The notes under the pieces were generated by a model. That model saw only the letters and a list, made by a program, of their open reading frames with translations, ran no database searches and was not told where the DNA came from. Below, piece by piece: positions 1 to 10,300 of a stretch of 25,805 nt of DNA. This DNA comes from a virus. Numbering within the stretch: the first letter of the stretch is position 1; each line of letters opens with the position of its first letter. The DNA lies in the IMG/VR virus record IMGVR_UViG_3300006751_000113, positions 1 to 25,805 of that record, one strand, 5' to 3'. A program made the translations under genes and the position numbers.

Positions 1-3000
1 AACTCTTGCTCCTGCATTATCATACCAAACTAAATCTTGACCAGCGGTAAATGCTTCACCCTGAACCTCAGTCAAATACAAAGTATTTAAATTTGTATTT
101 GTTGCTATTGTAATTTCAGCATTAGATCCTTTACCACCTGCAGAGGTAGTATCAAGACCTACTTTATCACCTACATTGTAACCAGATCCAACACCATTAA
201 TTGCTGCACCAGTAACAACACCACTACCATTTGTTGTAACATTAAAACTTAAACCATTTCCAGATCCAATAATATTGTATGTTGCAACGTTATTAACTGT
301 TGTGCTAGGTGTATAATCACTACCAGCGTTGTTAATACTTACACTACCAACGTCTCCACCAACTTTTTCAATATACCCATAAGGATGAGTAGTAGCAGCA
401 GTAGTAGCACCTTCACTAATTTTTCTTCCTGGAATTAGTGTAGAAACTAAACCAGCATTACCAGCGATAGGTATATTATCATGTACAACTTTTAATTTTC
501 TTGGAAGAGTTGTGACTGAATTTGATAATAGTCTTGGTATTTGACTATTTTCATTTCCAAGACTTGGGTTATAGAAATAAACTGTACCCAAAGTTTGAGT
601 AAATTTAGCTTTATAAAGCTTAAATTTCAAATCTTCAAATTGGCTTGGAGTCCAAATAGTTCCATTCTGAGACTTAAACAAACTACCACCAGTATACTGA
701 CGGGTTACCATTACAGATTCTGCATCTGGTAAACTTTGCGTGTTTACAGTTGTCTCACCCATTCTAGCAATCCAAGCTTCATAGTTATCAGAAGATGGTG
801 CGAGTACTACTAATGCATACTCTTCATTTGGTTGTAGATAAATTGGTGATGGGAATGTAACTTTAGTCGCTACCTCTGCGGTAGAAGACGTATTAATTTG
901 TGATGGTTCAAGTGTAACGCGAGCAAAATCTTGTACTACTTGATCTGTTGGAGTACCCAACTCAACTGTTCTAACTTCAACAGTTACTTTTTCATTCTCA
1001 TCCTTATTGGCAAAGAATAAATCTACAGATGTTAAGAAGGCTCCAGTCTCATCAACAGTAAATGTTTGAGCTAATGGGTCCTTTCCTCCACCACGTCTTG
1101 GTGGTGGTGGTGGTGGTGGGGGTGGTCTTCTTACAACAACTGTAGTTTGACGATATGTATCAACTATACCATTACTACTATAAGTTGTTTCACCACTACT
1201 AATCAACAAACTTCCTTTTAATGGAACTGCATTTGTTGAACTAGAAGTTAGTTTAAATGTTTTAGTACCTGTCGTAAATCTTAAAGGTGGTACTGGATTT
1301 GTTAATGGATTTCTAATATAGAATGCTCCTCCAAGATCTCCAAAGGTATCTGTAACTAATGTAGTCGCAGCAACATTCGCCTCAGCACCACTAGAATGCC
1401 CGACTATAACTGTAGTCGTAGCAGGTGGAACATACCCCCAGAAAGATCCTATAGCGTCATCTGATAGTGCTTCAGGATCAATATTTAATACAGTAGAAGA
1501 TGCTGAATAATTACCAGGTAAACTAATTGAAGTATTGAATGGATTAGCATTAAATGTCGTAGCTGGATTACTAGTTTTATGGTTCGGAGCTACTACTCTA
1601 AGTCTTGCAGTTTCTACGCCACCAGGACCAAAAACACTAACTGTTTCACCAATAGTGAATGTTCCACTCACCATAGTAATTTCAATAAGTTTAGGAACAA
1701 TATCAATTCCACTAGTACTATCAAAGAATGGATAATACCTAGTAATTGGTTTTAGTCCACCAGCAGCAAATGCAACGTTTCTAGAACGCATATGTGGATC
1801 TGGATGACTACTAATCTTAATAGTCTCAATCCATTCAAAATCTCTATCGCCAGTTTCATTTCTTGTGCCACCATCAACAAAAACATCCCTTACCCAACTA
1901 TCTGATTCTGGAGTCAATTGTACACGACCCTGAAAATCAATCATATTAAATGGGTTTACATTCTCAACTCTAGATGCTAAAGGTTGTTCAATCCAATCAA
2001 CCTCATCATATGCTAATGTAATTAAATCACCAGTTTTTTGAACATTAGAGTCTAATAAATCTAAATTTGTTGAAAAATCAGCTGTTGTGCTATCAATTTC
2101 TGTATCTAATGCTAATTCTGGTTTGATTGAAAATAAATTTAAAGGAACATTCATTTCCTTCTTATTACCATTAATATCTACACTACAATCAGCATTATCA
2201 AGATCTAATAAAGAAACATTCTTAAAGTCATCTACAAACCATCCAGACTTAAATCTAGAAAGTCCACTAGCATCATTAACTTGTAAAGTCTTTGTATCAA
2301 GCTCTAATAAACTTAATGATGTAACAACTTCTAAAGTATCAATTCTCTCATCTAATTTACCAATATCTCTCATCGTATATCTTCTATTATCCTTAACACG
2401 CACTATGGCATCTGCTGGATCATAGAGATATGCTGGAAGATGAATAGTAGCGATATCCATCGCACCTTCAACATTTGTTGGTTCTTTAGGTTCTTTAGAA
2501 GATATACCCTTAATTACAGAGAAATTTCCTTCAGTATCAAGAACTAACTTATCAATTCTTGGCAAATAATGCTTGTATCCAACTAAAGAACTTTCATCTG
2601 GTGATGGAATTAGTGTTGGATTTGCAGTATTGCTAGAAAAAACTCTTGAAGCAAACCAGAATGGAGATTCAGTTGTTGTATTTACAAAGGTCGATACTCT
2701 TGGTCTAAAATCTATAATATCCGATACTCTAGTACCATTAGGCAAAACAGGAATATCTTTACTGTATCTTTCTGCATCATATGAATCTACAGTATATACA
2801 TCACCACTATCATTAGATGGGACAGTATATACATCATAAACCACCATTAATTTTCTTGCTGGTTTTCGGAAAGTCTTTCTTCTTATCAACCTAGAATAAT
2901 CATAATATTGTTCTCTTTGTCCATTATCAAGACTATATCCATCAGTAATATTCAAATAATTACCTAAGGTTATACCTTGTAAATTACTAATAATATTTGA

Positions 3001-5718
3001 TTCTTGGAATGTAATCTGTTCTCCAATTACAAATCTATTCTGATTTAAATAACAAACTTCAACTTCAGTAGCAGAAGATCTAGTGGCTAACTGAGCCATT
3101 GCTCCACTAACAGCACCAACAAGGGTTTCTCCCAAAACAGTATTTGTATCTAATCCCAATCCAGACATAAAGACCAATTTGTCTAAAGAAGGATTTGATG
3201 TATCTAATGATTCATATACACCAACTACATTAACTACATCTGGAACATTTAAACATATTTCTCTATCTTGAACTCTATTTCCATAATAGTGACTTGTAGA
3301 TAATCCACTAAGTACAGTAGAAACTCCGACAACACATCTATCAATAACTAACTTTTCGCTTCTAACAAAATTCTTTTGCTTACTTTTTAATCCAATTTTT
3401 CTTACTGTTGTACCAACAACAACATTACTTTGATTATTTGCTAATCCTTTAATAGTTACTGACGAACCATCATTATTCAAAGTAAATTGATCACTAGTTA
3501 AATCTGCAATAGTAGTGCCAGAATAATGTATAGAATATCTTTCAGCATCAAATGTTTCAAAGAACGCACTAGAAATACCAGTAGAAGCAATAGGAATAGA
3601 CATTTCCCCACTACCAGAAGTAGTTTCACCAGTAATCTGTTTAGATACAAATAAATTCGAATTTGAAATATTCATATCCGAAATATCAAAAGAATCTAAA
3701 GGAGCATATAATCCTTCATGTTCATTATTGAATGAAGTTGATTTAAGTACTTTTATTGAAGATTGTGTTGGTGATGTAGGAAGAGCTCCCGAAAATATGC
3801 CTGTAGTAGCTGCAGTAAGAGTAAGAGTTAATCCATCAGTACTAATAGCATCAACGTAATTATAAGTTGCTGAAGACAAATAAGATGTCTGATAACTTAC
3901 ATAATCACCTACTTGTAATCCTGTAAAGTCTCTTCCTGCACAAGTTGCAATACCACCTACAGAAATATTAACCTGATCGGTAACTTGAATTCCTGGTATA
4001 TTTTGTTCTTTTAATACAACATCAGCACCAAAATCAGCACTATATCCAGAAACTGTCGATGTATCGTGATAAACAGATTTTATATCTTCAATTCCATATG
4101 CTCTAACAGTAGTAATACCTCTACTAAATGATGGGTCTTCATTAAATATAATTTCTTCACCAACAATGAATGTGCCTGAAGTATCAGAAAGTCCATAATT
4201 AGTAGAACTACCTCTAACAGACAAATATCCAGTAGCACCACTCTTTAAACCTCTTACATAAGATCCAATTGGTGCTTTATCAGTCCCAGCTGCGGTACTT
4301 ATGGTTATATCTGTAATAGTTTGAATATCATACAAATATAAATCCCATTCGGTAGATGCACCTGTATATGGAGCATCACTTAACTTCAGTGCATATACTT
4401 TAGCAGTACCAACAAGATCACCATTTCCTGCGGTAGTAGAAGCCTTTCTCTGGAGAAATAAATTAACTTTAGCATCAGCACTATTAACATCTATAACAGG
4501 TGCTCCAGTAACATTATTAACTTTTATCGAACTTCCTAGTTCAAAGGGAACTAAAGCAGTATTAACATCTCTCTTATCTCTTGGTTTTTCTACATCTACA
4601 ATAGTAGTTCCTGGTTTATCAACATCAAATCCCCTTACATAAGCCTTTCCTGCGGATGCTTTTACACACATTAAGTCATCAGAAGGAGTATTTAATTGCT
4701 CAGTTACTTGATTTGCTAGATAAATTCCTTTATTTGAAATACCATCACTTAATGAGTTCGCTACTTCAACATCAAAATTACCAACAGAATAATTTCCAGA
4801 CTCTTCAAAAGTCCTCTTAGCGAAATAATCTTTAATATGGGAATATTGTGATGTATTTTGTAATTTCTTAACTTCACCATTATCAAGCTTTATTAATTCA
4901 ACAAAACTTTTATCGTTATAATCAGTTAATGGTTTTTTGGATAAAACAGTACTAATTTTTAATCTATCTGCTCCAGGTGCCGCATAATTAGAATATCCTC
5001 TAGCATTATCATATAAAGAATCATCATCCTTAGCAGTAATAATTTCTTCTAAAATATTTAAACCAACTCTATATGAAGGAGTATTTGAATATGGATCAAG
5101 AACAATTTTATCAGCAGCAACATCTACAAAAGTACCTCTAATGAAATATACACCCTGTGTAATTCCAACAGCACATCCAATTGCAGAAGCATTTAAAGAT
5201 ATAAGAGTAGATACAGTATTTCCAGCATTAACTGCAGTGTTTCCATAAACAAAAGACTCTTCTGCTATTAAATCTTCACCATCTTCTAGAGTTTTTACTG
5301 CATTATCAGAACCAGAACTCAAATATTTTATAAAGAGTGTTAAATCTGTAATTTCAGAAGATGAAGATTCTAAAGCATAATTATCAACAGTTACAGTAAC
5401 ACCACTAGACTGACCTGTTAATCTTATCCCTTTTAACTTATCTGCATATAATGAAACGGGAATCCCTTGATGTTCAGCATCTATTTTAACTGAATAATAC
5501 TCAGGATCATAGTTAAGACTCCCAGGGATCACCATTGATCCTTCTTTGAAGATATGACTACCAAACGAAGACACTTGCTCCTGGAGCATTGTCTGAAGAG
5601 TAGTTAACTCTCTTGCTTGTACAGGATGTCCTGGTTTAAATAAGACCTTGTAAAAGTTATTATCCTTATCAAAATCATCATAATAAGGACTTATATTTAA
5701 ATTAGTTTTCTGTGGCAT
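1..5718 (-). CDS. DUF4815-type virion structural protein, 3' end outside the window
   Basis: I read this minus-strand frame codon by codon from the ATG at 5718 to base 1 and found no stop, so at least 1906 residues belong to one protein that continues past the edge. The first 70 residues (start MPQKTNLNISPYYDDFD, then QARELTTLQ and FGSHIFKEG) match the DUF4815 family of cyanophage structural proteins as I remember it. A later DFRPRV stretch (about residue 1020) also fits. Residues 1532-1540 are nine prolines flanked by Arg-Arg on both sides. Next comes a conserved cyanophage domain beginning DPLAQTFTV (about 1546-1750), probably a beta-sandwich, then a GSGY-type beta module at about 1784-1870. 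The gene starts 6 bases after the gp8 stop, with a weak AAAGAA leader. By position it would follow the baseplate wedge genes and could form an outer baseplate or fibre-like part. The family is fairly secure; the exact role is inferred. Confidence 0.85.
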   Translation of the reverse strand, partial: MPQKTNLNISPYYDDFDKDNNFYKVLFKPGHPVQARELTTLQTMLQEQVSSFGSHIFKEGSMVIPGSLNYDPEYYSVKIDAEHQGIPVSLYADKLKGIRLTGQSSGVTVTVDNYALESSSSEITDLTLFIKYLSSGSDNAVKTLEDGEDLIAEESFVYGNTAVNAGNTVSTLISLNASAIGCAVGITQGVYFIRGTFVDVAADKIVLDPYSNTPSYRVGLNILEEIITAKDDDSLYDNARGYSNYAAPGADRLKISTVLSKKPLTDYNDKSFVELIKLDNGEVKKLQNTSQYSHIKDYFAKRTFEESGNYSVGNFDVEVANSLSDGISNKGIYLANQVTEQLNTPSDDLMCVKASAGKAYVRGFDVDKPGTTIVDVEKPRDKRDVNTALVPFELGSSIKVNNVTGAPVIDVNSADAKVNLFLQRKASTTAGNGDLVGTAKVYALKLSDAPYTGASTEWDLYLYDIQTITDITISTAAGTDKAPIGSYVRGLKSGATGYLSVRGSSTNYGLSDTSGTFIVGEEIIFNEDPSFSRGITTVRAYGIEDIKSVYHDTSTVSGYSADFGADVVLKEQNIPGIQVTDQVNISVGGIATCAGRDFTGLQVGDYVSYQTSYLSSATYNYVDAISTDGLTLTLTAATTGIFSGALPTSPTQSSIKVLKSTSFNNEHEGLYAPLDSFDISDMNISNSNLFVSKQITGETTSGSGEMSIPIASTGISSAFFETFDAERYSIHYSGTTIADLTSDQFTLNNDGSSVTIKGLANNQSNVVVGTTVRKIGLKSKQKNFVRSEKLVIDRCVVGVSTVLSGLSTSHYYGNRVQDREICLNVPDVVNVVGVYESLDTSNPSLDKLVFMSGLGLDTNTVLGETLVGAVSGAMAQLATRSSATEVEVCYLNQNRFVIGEQITFQESNIISNLQGITLGNYLNITDGYSLDNGQREQYYDYSRLIRRKTFRKPARKLMVVYDVYTVPSNDSGDVYTVDSYDAERYSKDIPVLPNGTRVSDIIDFRPRVSTFVNTTTESPFWFASRVFSSNTANPTLIPSPDESSLVGYKHYLPRIDKLVLDTEGNFSVIKGISSKEPKEPTNVEGAMDIATIHLPAYLYDPADAIVRVKDNRRYTMRDIGKLDERIDTLEVVTSLSLLELDTKTLQVNDASGLSRFKSGWFVDDFKNVSLLDLDNADCSVDINGNKKEMNVPLNLFSIKPELALDTEIDSTTADFSTNLDLLDSNVQKTGDLITLAYDEVDWIEQPLASRVENVNPFNMIDFQGRVQLTPESDSWVRDVFVDGGTRNETGDRDFEWIETIKISSHPDPHMRSRNVAFAAGGLKPITRYYPFFDSTSGIDIVPKLIEITMVSGTFTIGETVSVFGPGGVETARLRVVAPNHKTSNPATTFNANPFNTSISLPGNYSASSTVLNIDPEALSDDAIGSFWGYVPPATTTVIVGHSSGAEANVAATTLVTDTFGDLGGAFYIRNPLTNPVPPLRFTTGTKTFKLTSSSTNAVPLKGSLLISSGETTYSSNGIVDTYRQTTVVVRRPPPPPPPPPRRGGGKDPLAQTFTVDETGAFLTSVDLFFANKDENEKVTVEVRTVELGTPTDQVVQDFARVTLEPSQINTSSTAEVATKVTFPSPIYLQPNEEYALVVLAPSSDNYEAWIARMGETTVNTQSLPDAESVMVTRQYTGGSLFKSQNGTIWTPSQFEDLKFKLYKAKFTQTLGTVYFYNPSLGNENSQIPRLLSNSVTTLPRKLKVVHDNIPIAGNAGLVSTLIPGRKISEGATTAATTHPYGYIEKVGGDVGSVSINNAGSDYTPSTTVNNVATYNIIGSGNGLSFNVTTNGSGVVTGAAINGVGSGYNVGDKVGLDTTSAGGKGSNAEITIATNTNLNTLYLTEVQGEAFTAGQDLVWYDNAGARV
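1099..1125 (-). repeat. Triplet run encoding nine consecutive prolines
   Basis: The plus strand carries a run of TGG triplets with one GGG. On the coding strand this reads as nine proline codons (eight CCA, one CCC), residues 1532-1540 of the DUF4815 protein. Arg-Arg stands on each side and Gly-Gly-Gly follows. It separates the long N-terminal part from the conserved DPLAQTFTV domain and looks like a rigid hinge or linker. Confidence 0.95.
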
Positions 5719-5724
5719 TTTTCT

Positions 5725-7293
5725 TTAAAATTCCAAGATGATTTTAATGTCTTCTTTTTGTCTAGAATTACGTGCAATTAATGACCTATTGTTCAAATAG
5801 ATAATTTCACCTGATCCTTTATTTATCTCAGGACTAGCAAGACCTGCTGAGAACTGAGTATCTAAACTAATAAGTTTATTTCCAGTTGGATTGGTGGTAA
5901 TTCCAGTAAAGTTAGTATCAACTGCTCCAGAAAACCCAGAAATGCTAGTTACAGCATTTGCTGATGATTCAAAGGGTACAACTGTAGACATAGTTGTAAT
6001 ACCAGCATAATCTGTCGTATCATGAGTGGCAGCATTATAAAATAATGATCTATCACTCCAATATTTAAGAACCATAGTTTCAGCATCGTAAGATGCTGTA
6101 TATCCTTTGGCAATATCACCACTAGATGTTTCTTGATTAATTGCAACCCCAACTGTGGGAAGAGTTCCACTAACAGAAGAGAATTTAAGTGCACTTAAAG
6201 AAGAGTATTGATTTTCACTAAAGACCGAAGTTGATCCGATTGATGTTGGATTTTTTACAATACCAATTTGAGCGAATTTCGTATCTATTGGAAAATCTTT
6301 TGATGAATCATCAAATCTAGCATATATTAGAATCTTATCTGTCCCTAATTCTTTATATAAATCAAATCCATGCCCCTTTGAAGGTGGTATGATTGGAATT
6401 AGATTAGCATAAGATCCTTGAGCGTTAGTAGCGATATTGGTATTAATAGAACCAAGATCAACTACTCCATAAGTATATCCTTTACCACCAGATGATACGA
6501 TTGTTTTGGATATTTTACCGCTAACAACATCTACAACAACTTTACCACCAGAACCATCACCTATAATATTAACTTCTTGTCCTAGTCCACCTGAATATCC
6601 AAACCCTTGTTTGTCGATATAAACAGTTTTAATTTGATTATTATTGACCGTAGAGTCACCATTCTCTCTAACTGATTGTATTGGGGCATCAGTAGATGAT
6701 TCCCAACTATTAGGTACAGAAATATAATCAGTAGAATCAAATTTGATAATATCACTAGGAGGTACTGTAAAGAGATACTTCCAGATATAACCATCACCAC
6801 TTTCACCTGCTCTAGATGGTTCTAAATCAGTAAATAATGGTTCATCTTGTGAAGCATTACCTGTGGTTGAAATTCCCGATGATGCGTTTTCAATACAAAT
6901 ATAAACTTGGAAGTTTTTATTCATTACATAATAATTCGCATCATATAACCTAGAAGACTTTGTTATAGGTGATTGATTTGTAATATCATAATCATGACGA
7001 TACATCTCATATCTTGTTCCTGCTGTCCAATTAATCCTTTTAACTAATCGCCTAACATTAACACTGGTAACCTTTTTCCCAAAAATGGTAGTATCCCCAG
7101 TATGATCAAGATTATCAAAACTATCTACTGGACTTGGAATATTCGTATTCCACGTAGAAGTTCTTCCAAATCCAACAGTAGTCGGGTTCGGGAGTCCCAA
7201 GAAAACATAATAAGAGTTTGTAGGGTCTTCAATAGTCTCTACAAAGTTATTTGCGTTGAGAATTCTGAATTGATCTGTTACAATAGCAGCCAT
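5725..7293 (-). CDS. gp8: Baseplate wedge subunit gp8
   Basis: This 522-residue protein is recognised as the cyanophage form of T4 gp8, a baseplate wedge component. Diagnostic stretches are the N-terminus MAAIVTDQFRILNANNFVE, the SYYVFLGLPNP segment, FGKKVT near residue 73, the YEMYRHDY and SRLYDANYYVMNKNFQVYIC segments, and SGDGYIWKYLFTVPPSDIIKFDS near residues 165-185. It is clearly longer than T4 gp8 (334 residues). Part of the extra length is a glycine-rich beta module at about residues 225-285, with QGFGYSGG and GGKGYTYG turns, of the same type as in the giant and DUF4815 proteins. It starts 27 bases after the giant's stop, behind its own TATAAATA late promoter. The leader reads GCGGATTATAATG, with only a modest ribosome-binding site. 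Confidence 0.93.
   Translation of the reverse strand: MAAIVTDQFRILNANNFVETIEDPTNSYYVFLGLPNPTTVGFGRTSTWNTNIPSPVDSFDNLDHTGDTTIFGKKVTSVNVRRLVKRINWTAGTRYEMYRHDYDITNQSPITKSSRLYDANYYVMNKNFQVYICIENASSGISTTGNASQDEPLFTDLEPSRAGESGDGYIWKYLFTVPPSDIIKFDSTDYISVPNSWESSTDAPIQSVRENGDSTVNNNQIKTVYIDKQGFGYSGGLGQEVNIIGDGSGGKVVVDVVSGKISKTIVSSGGKGYTYGVVDLGSINTNIATNAQGSYANLIPIIPPSKGHGFDLYKELGTDKILIYARFDDSSKDFPIDTKFAQIGIVKNPTSIGSTSVFSENQYSSLSALKFSSVSGTLPTVGVAINQETSSGDIAKGYTASYDAETMVLKYWSDRSLFYNAATHDTTDYAGITTMSTVVPFESSANAVTSISGFSGAVDTNFTGITTNPTGNKLISLDTQFSAGLASPEINKGSGEIIYLNNRSLIARNSRQKEDIKIILEF
5820..5827 (-). promoter_or_regulatory. Candidate internal late promoter (GATAAATA) for the DUF4815 gene
   Basis: The minus strand reads GATAAATAAAGG inside the 3' end of gp8, 102 bases before the DUF4815 ATG. 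It fits the NATAAATA late consensus known in T4-like cyanophages and shares ATAAATAAAGG with the gp25 promoter at 23394-23401. It is only a sequence match; such 7-mers can occur by chance in AT-rich DNA. Confidence 0.4.
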
Positions 7294-7312
7294 TATAATC
7301 CGCTTTTTTCTG

Positions 7313-7320
7313 TATTTATA
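7313..7320 (-). promoter_or_regulatory. T4-type late promoter (TATAAATA) of gp8
   Basis: This is an exact TATAAATA on the minus strand, immediately after the TAG stop of the giant gene and 20 bases before the gp8 ATG. T4-like phages use this -10-only element with the gp55 sigma factor and the gp45 clamp. The spacing gives a leader of about 13-15 bases. It would allow gp8 to be expressed separately from the 13.7-kb gene upstream. Confidence 0.85.
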
Positions 7321-10300
7321 CTAGAGATTCTTCCTTAACGCTCCACTCTGCCTTAATCCATAAACTCTTCGTTGGATTGTCGGGAATGTTGACAGTCCAG
7401 AATCAACGGTAAGGCCAGTTACGCCAATAGAAATTGGTGAGGTAGATCTAACGATATTGCCAATACTGCCATGTCCCCACAACCTACCCCAAGAGTAGTT
7501 TCCAACTCCAGTTGTGGCACTTCCAACAGTATTGATACCAATAGTGCTTATTCCAGAATGTACGTTACAAGTAACTATTCCAGTAGGTATATTAATCGCA
7601 TTAATATAATAGATATTATCTACGAAAGTTGTTCCTATTCCAACAACAGCAGCATTAGTAGTATGGATGGATGTTACACCATTACCAACATTGGTATTAA
7701 AGACGTGAATTGGATATCCAACATCCAAATTAGCAGCAGAAGATAAAGTAAATTGTAAAGCAAGAGGTGCTCCAATACCAGCGACTGTACTAATGCCAGT
7801 AATAGTTCCAGCATATCCAGTTACAGTACGTATATCTTTAATTGCTTCTGTATCAAATGAAGGTGTATTAGCAAGAACTTGTGGAGCAATAGTATATCCT
7901 AAACCAGGATTTGTAATACTAATTGGAGTAGTTAATTTCCCATTAGTAATTGTGACCGTTGCTGTAGCAGTAGATCCTATACCAACTCCAATATGAGGTG
8001 GTGCACCAATTGAAACAGCAGTTGTTGATCCAACATATCCACTACCAGCACTAACAATGTTAAGTGATTGAACTGTGCCGCCTACAGAAACCGCAGTAAT
8101 ACTAGCAGTTTCTGGATTGTTATTATTAACAATCAATGCACCACAATTTTCAATAACAAGACTTGCTGAATTATCTTCTTCATAGTTAAAGAATTGTGCG
8201 TCATCAACAAATATTTCAACACCTGTAGTTGATAGATCCTTTATAATTCTCGCTGTTGGATAAACCATAGATTCAATCGAATCTCTTGACTTATAAACAA
8301 GTTCTCCATTAAGTTGCTTATCGGATTTTTGCTTATTCCAACTTAATGGTTTATATTGGGTCTCATTAATACCAGCACCAGTATATACATTTGTTTCTAT
8401 TGTATCAGAACTAGCTAAATGATAAACTGTTCTTTCATCCTGATCTACAGTTGTAGTATAATTATTATTTTTATATGACCGAATATTATCTCCAGGTTTT
8501 AGAGATTCGACAATGTTGCTGACAATCAAACTATCATCACCAGTTGTTCCTCTATAGAAGAATATAGAAACATTATCATCTGTTTCTGGTGGAACATTAA
8601 ATGTAAATGTAGTTCCTCCTTCAAACTCATAACCTTCGCCAGGATTTTGTAGAACACCATTGATAAAGATTAGTAATACTGGTGTTAAATTAATTAATGC
8701 TGAATCTGGATGATTTGTATCAATTTCAAAACTTAATAACTCAGACTGATATTTTAATGGGAATCTAGTTCTAACACCATCTTGAAGATCTAGAATAGGA
8801 TCAATATAATCAAATTCACCAAGATTCCATGAAGATAGACTATCAGTGAATGTATCAATAACAGTAAGTTCAAAATCAGATGTAATAGATGGAAGATGCC
8901 TATCAGTTACCAATCCAACTGGTTTAAATACATCTCCTCTCTTAAATCCATATCCACTTCTACTAATATCAAAGGTTGAAATTTCAAAGGCAGATGGAAT
9001 ACCAACAGTTCTTGATGTTGGTAAAGTTACTGTTCCTATCGTTGTAGTAACAATTCCAACTAAAGTGTGAATAGCAGAAGCAACATCAGCACAATTTCCT
9101 TGATTATCAATCGTAATAGTATTATCAACAGATTGTGTTATAGTTGTATAGTAAGCACTTGCTACTCCAACATTAACGGTAATATTATTTCCATTTACTG
9201 CTGTTACTGCTAAATTACTGTTATGTGCAGGATCAGTTGCTCTAGGATAAGAATGATTAGTACGATTATCATCTCTAGAACAAGTAAACGTCAGACCGCT
9301 TGTAACGATCCCTACAGTGCTGCTAGTATTCGCATTATGATTAGCGACAGTAAGGACTAAATCACCAGTTGTAGCGTCATATGTAGCGTTTGTAGCAGTC
9401 GCTGCACCAATACCAGGAGAGGAGACAGTAATACTACCTATACCACAACTTACAAATTGGTGGGCATGTTGAGCACCTAAAACAGCAGACTGATTTCTCA
9501 TTACATCAACTGCTACATTAGCAGCTTCTTTGAATGCATAAATCGACTGTTGCTCTTCGCCAACAAGATGTGCTGCTACTCCACCACTAATATAAAGACT
9601 TGCAGCATCGTAAATTCTATCATTACCACCATATTCTAAATTCCATTCAAGAGATTTAAGAACATCTACAATATCATCCTTACAATTTTGATTATTACCT
9701 GTAGGGATAGTAAATCCTGGATAATTATCCAACATTCTTCCTACAGCGATATCTGCAATGAAGTTTCTATTGGCAGCAATAAGATTAACAGCATCAGAGA
9801 ATCTATCTGGTGTTGGTTTTGAAGGTCCGACACCCAAATCTAATAATGTTCCGAAACCAGTCTCTGTAGTTGCTCCCATACCAACTCTAGAAACACCAAG
9901 TATTGGAAGATTATGATAAGTTGGTTGTGGAATAATTATTTCTGGATTAACATAATTAGCACCTGCTGCACTAACAGTAAATTCTAATCTACCACCAGTT
10001 CCATTAGGTGATATTCCAACAAATATACTAAAGGTAGTACTAGTTACTGCTGTTATTGCTACTTTATTATTATAAGCAGGATCATTTACGCGAGGATATT
10101 TGTGTACGCTACTATGTGAATCTTGAGCACAAGTAAAGGCAAAAGCATCTGGTGTAATTTGAACAGTACTTGTTGCAATCTGAAGAGCAGCAGCAGTAGA
10201 AGATACAAATGTATGTGTTGAAGTATCAGATGGTGACTTACCAACATCAATTGTATAATTATCATTATCTATTTTTGTAACTGACATCCATTTCTTACTA

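Noticed and set aside
5949-6806. Alternative minus-strand frames of 74-81 codons inside gp8
   Set aside because: They are rich in Leu/Ile from a shifted reading of gp8, which has clear family matches in the main frame.
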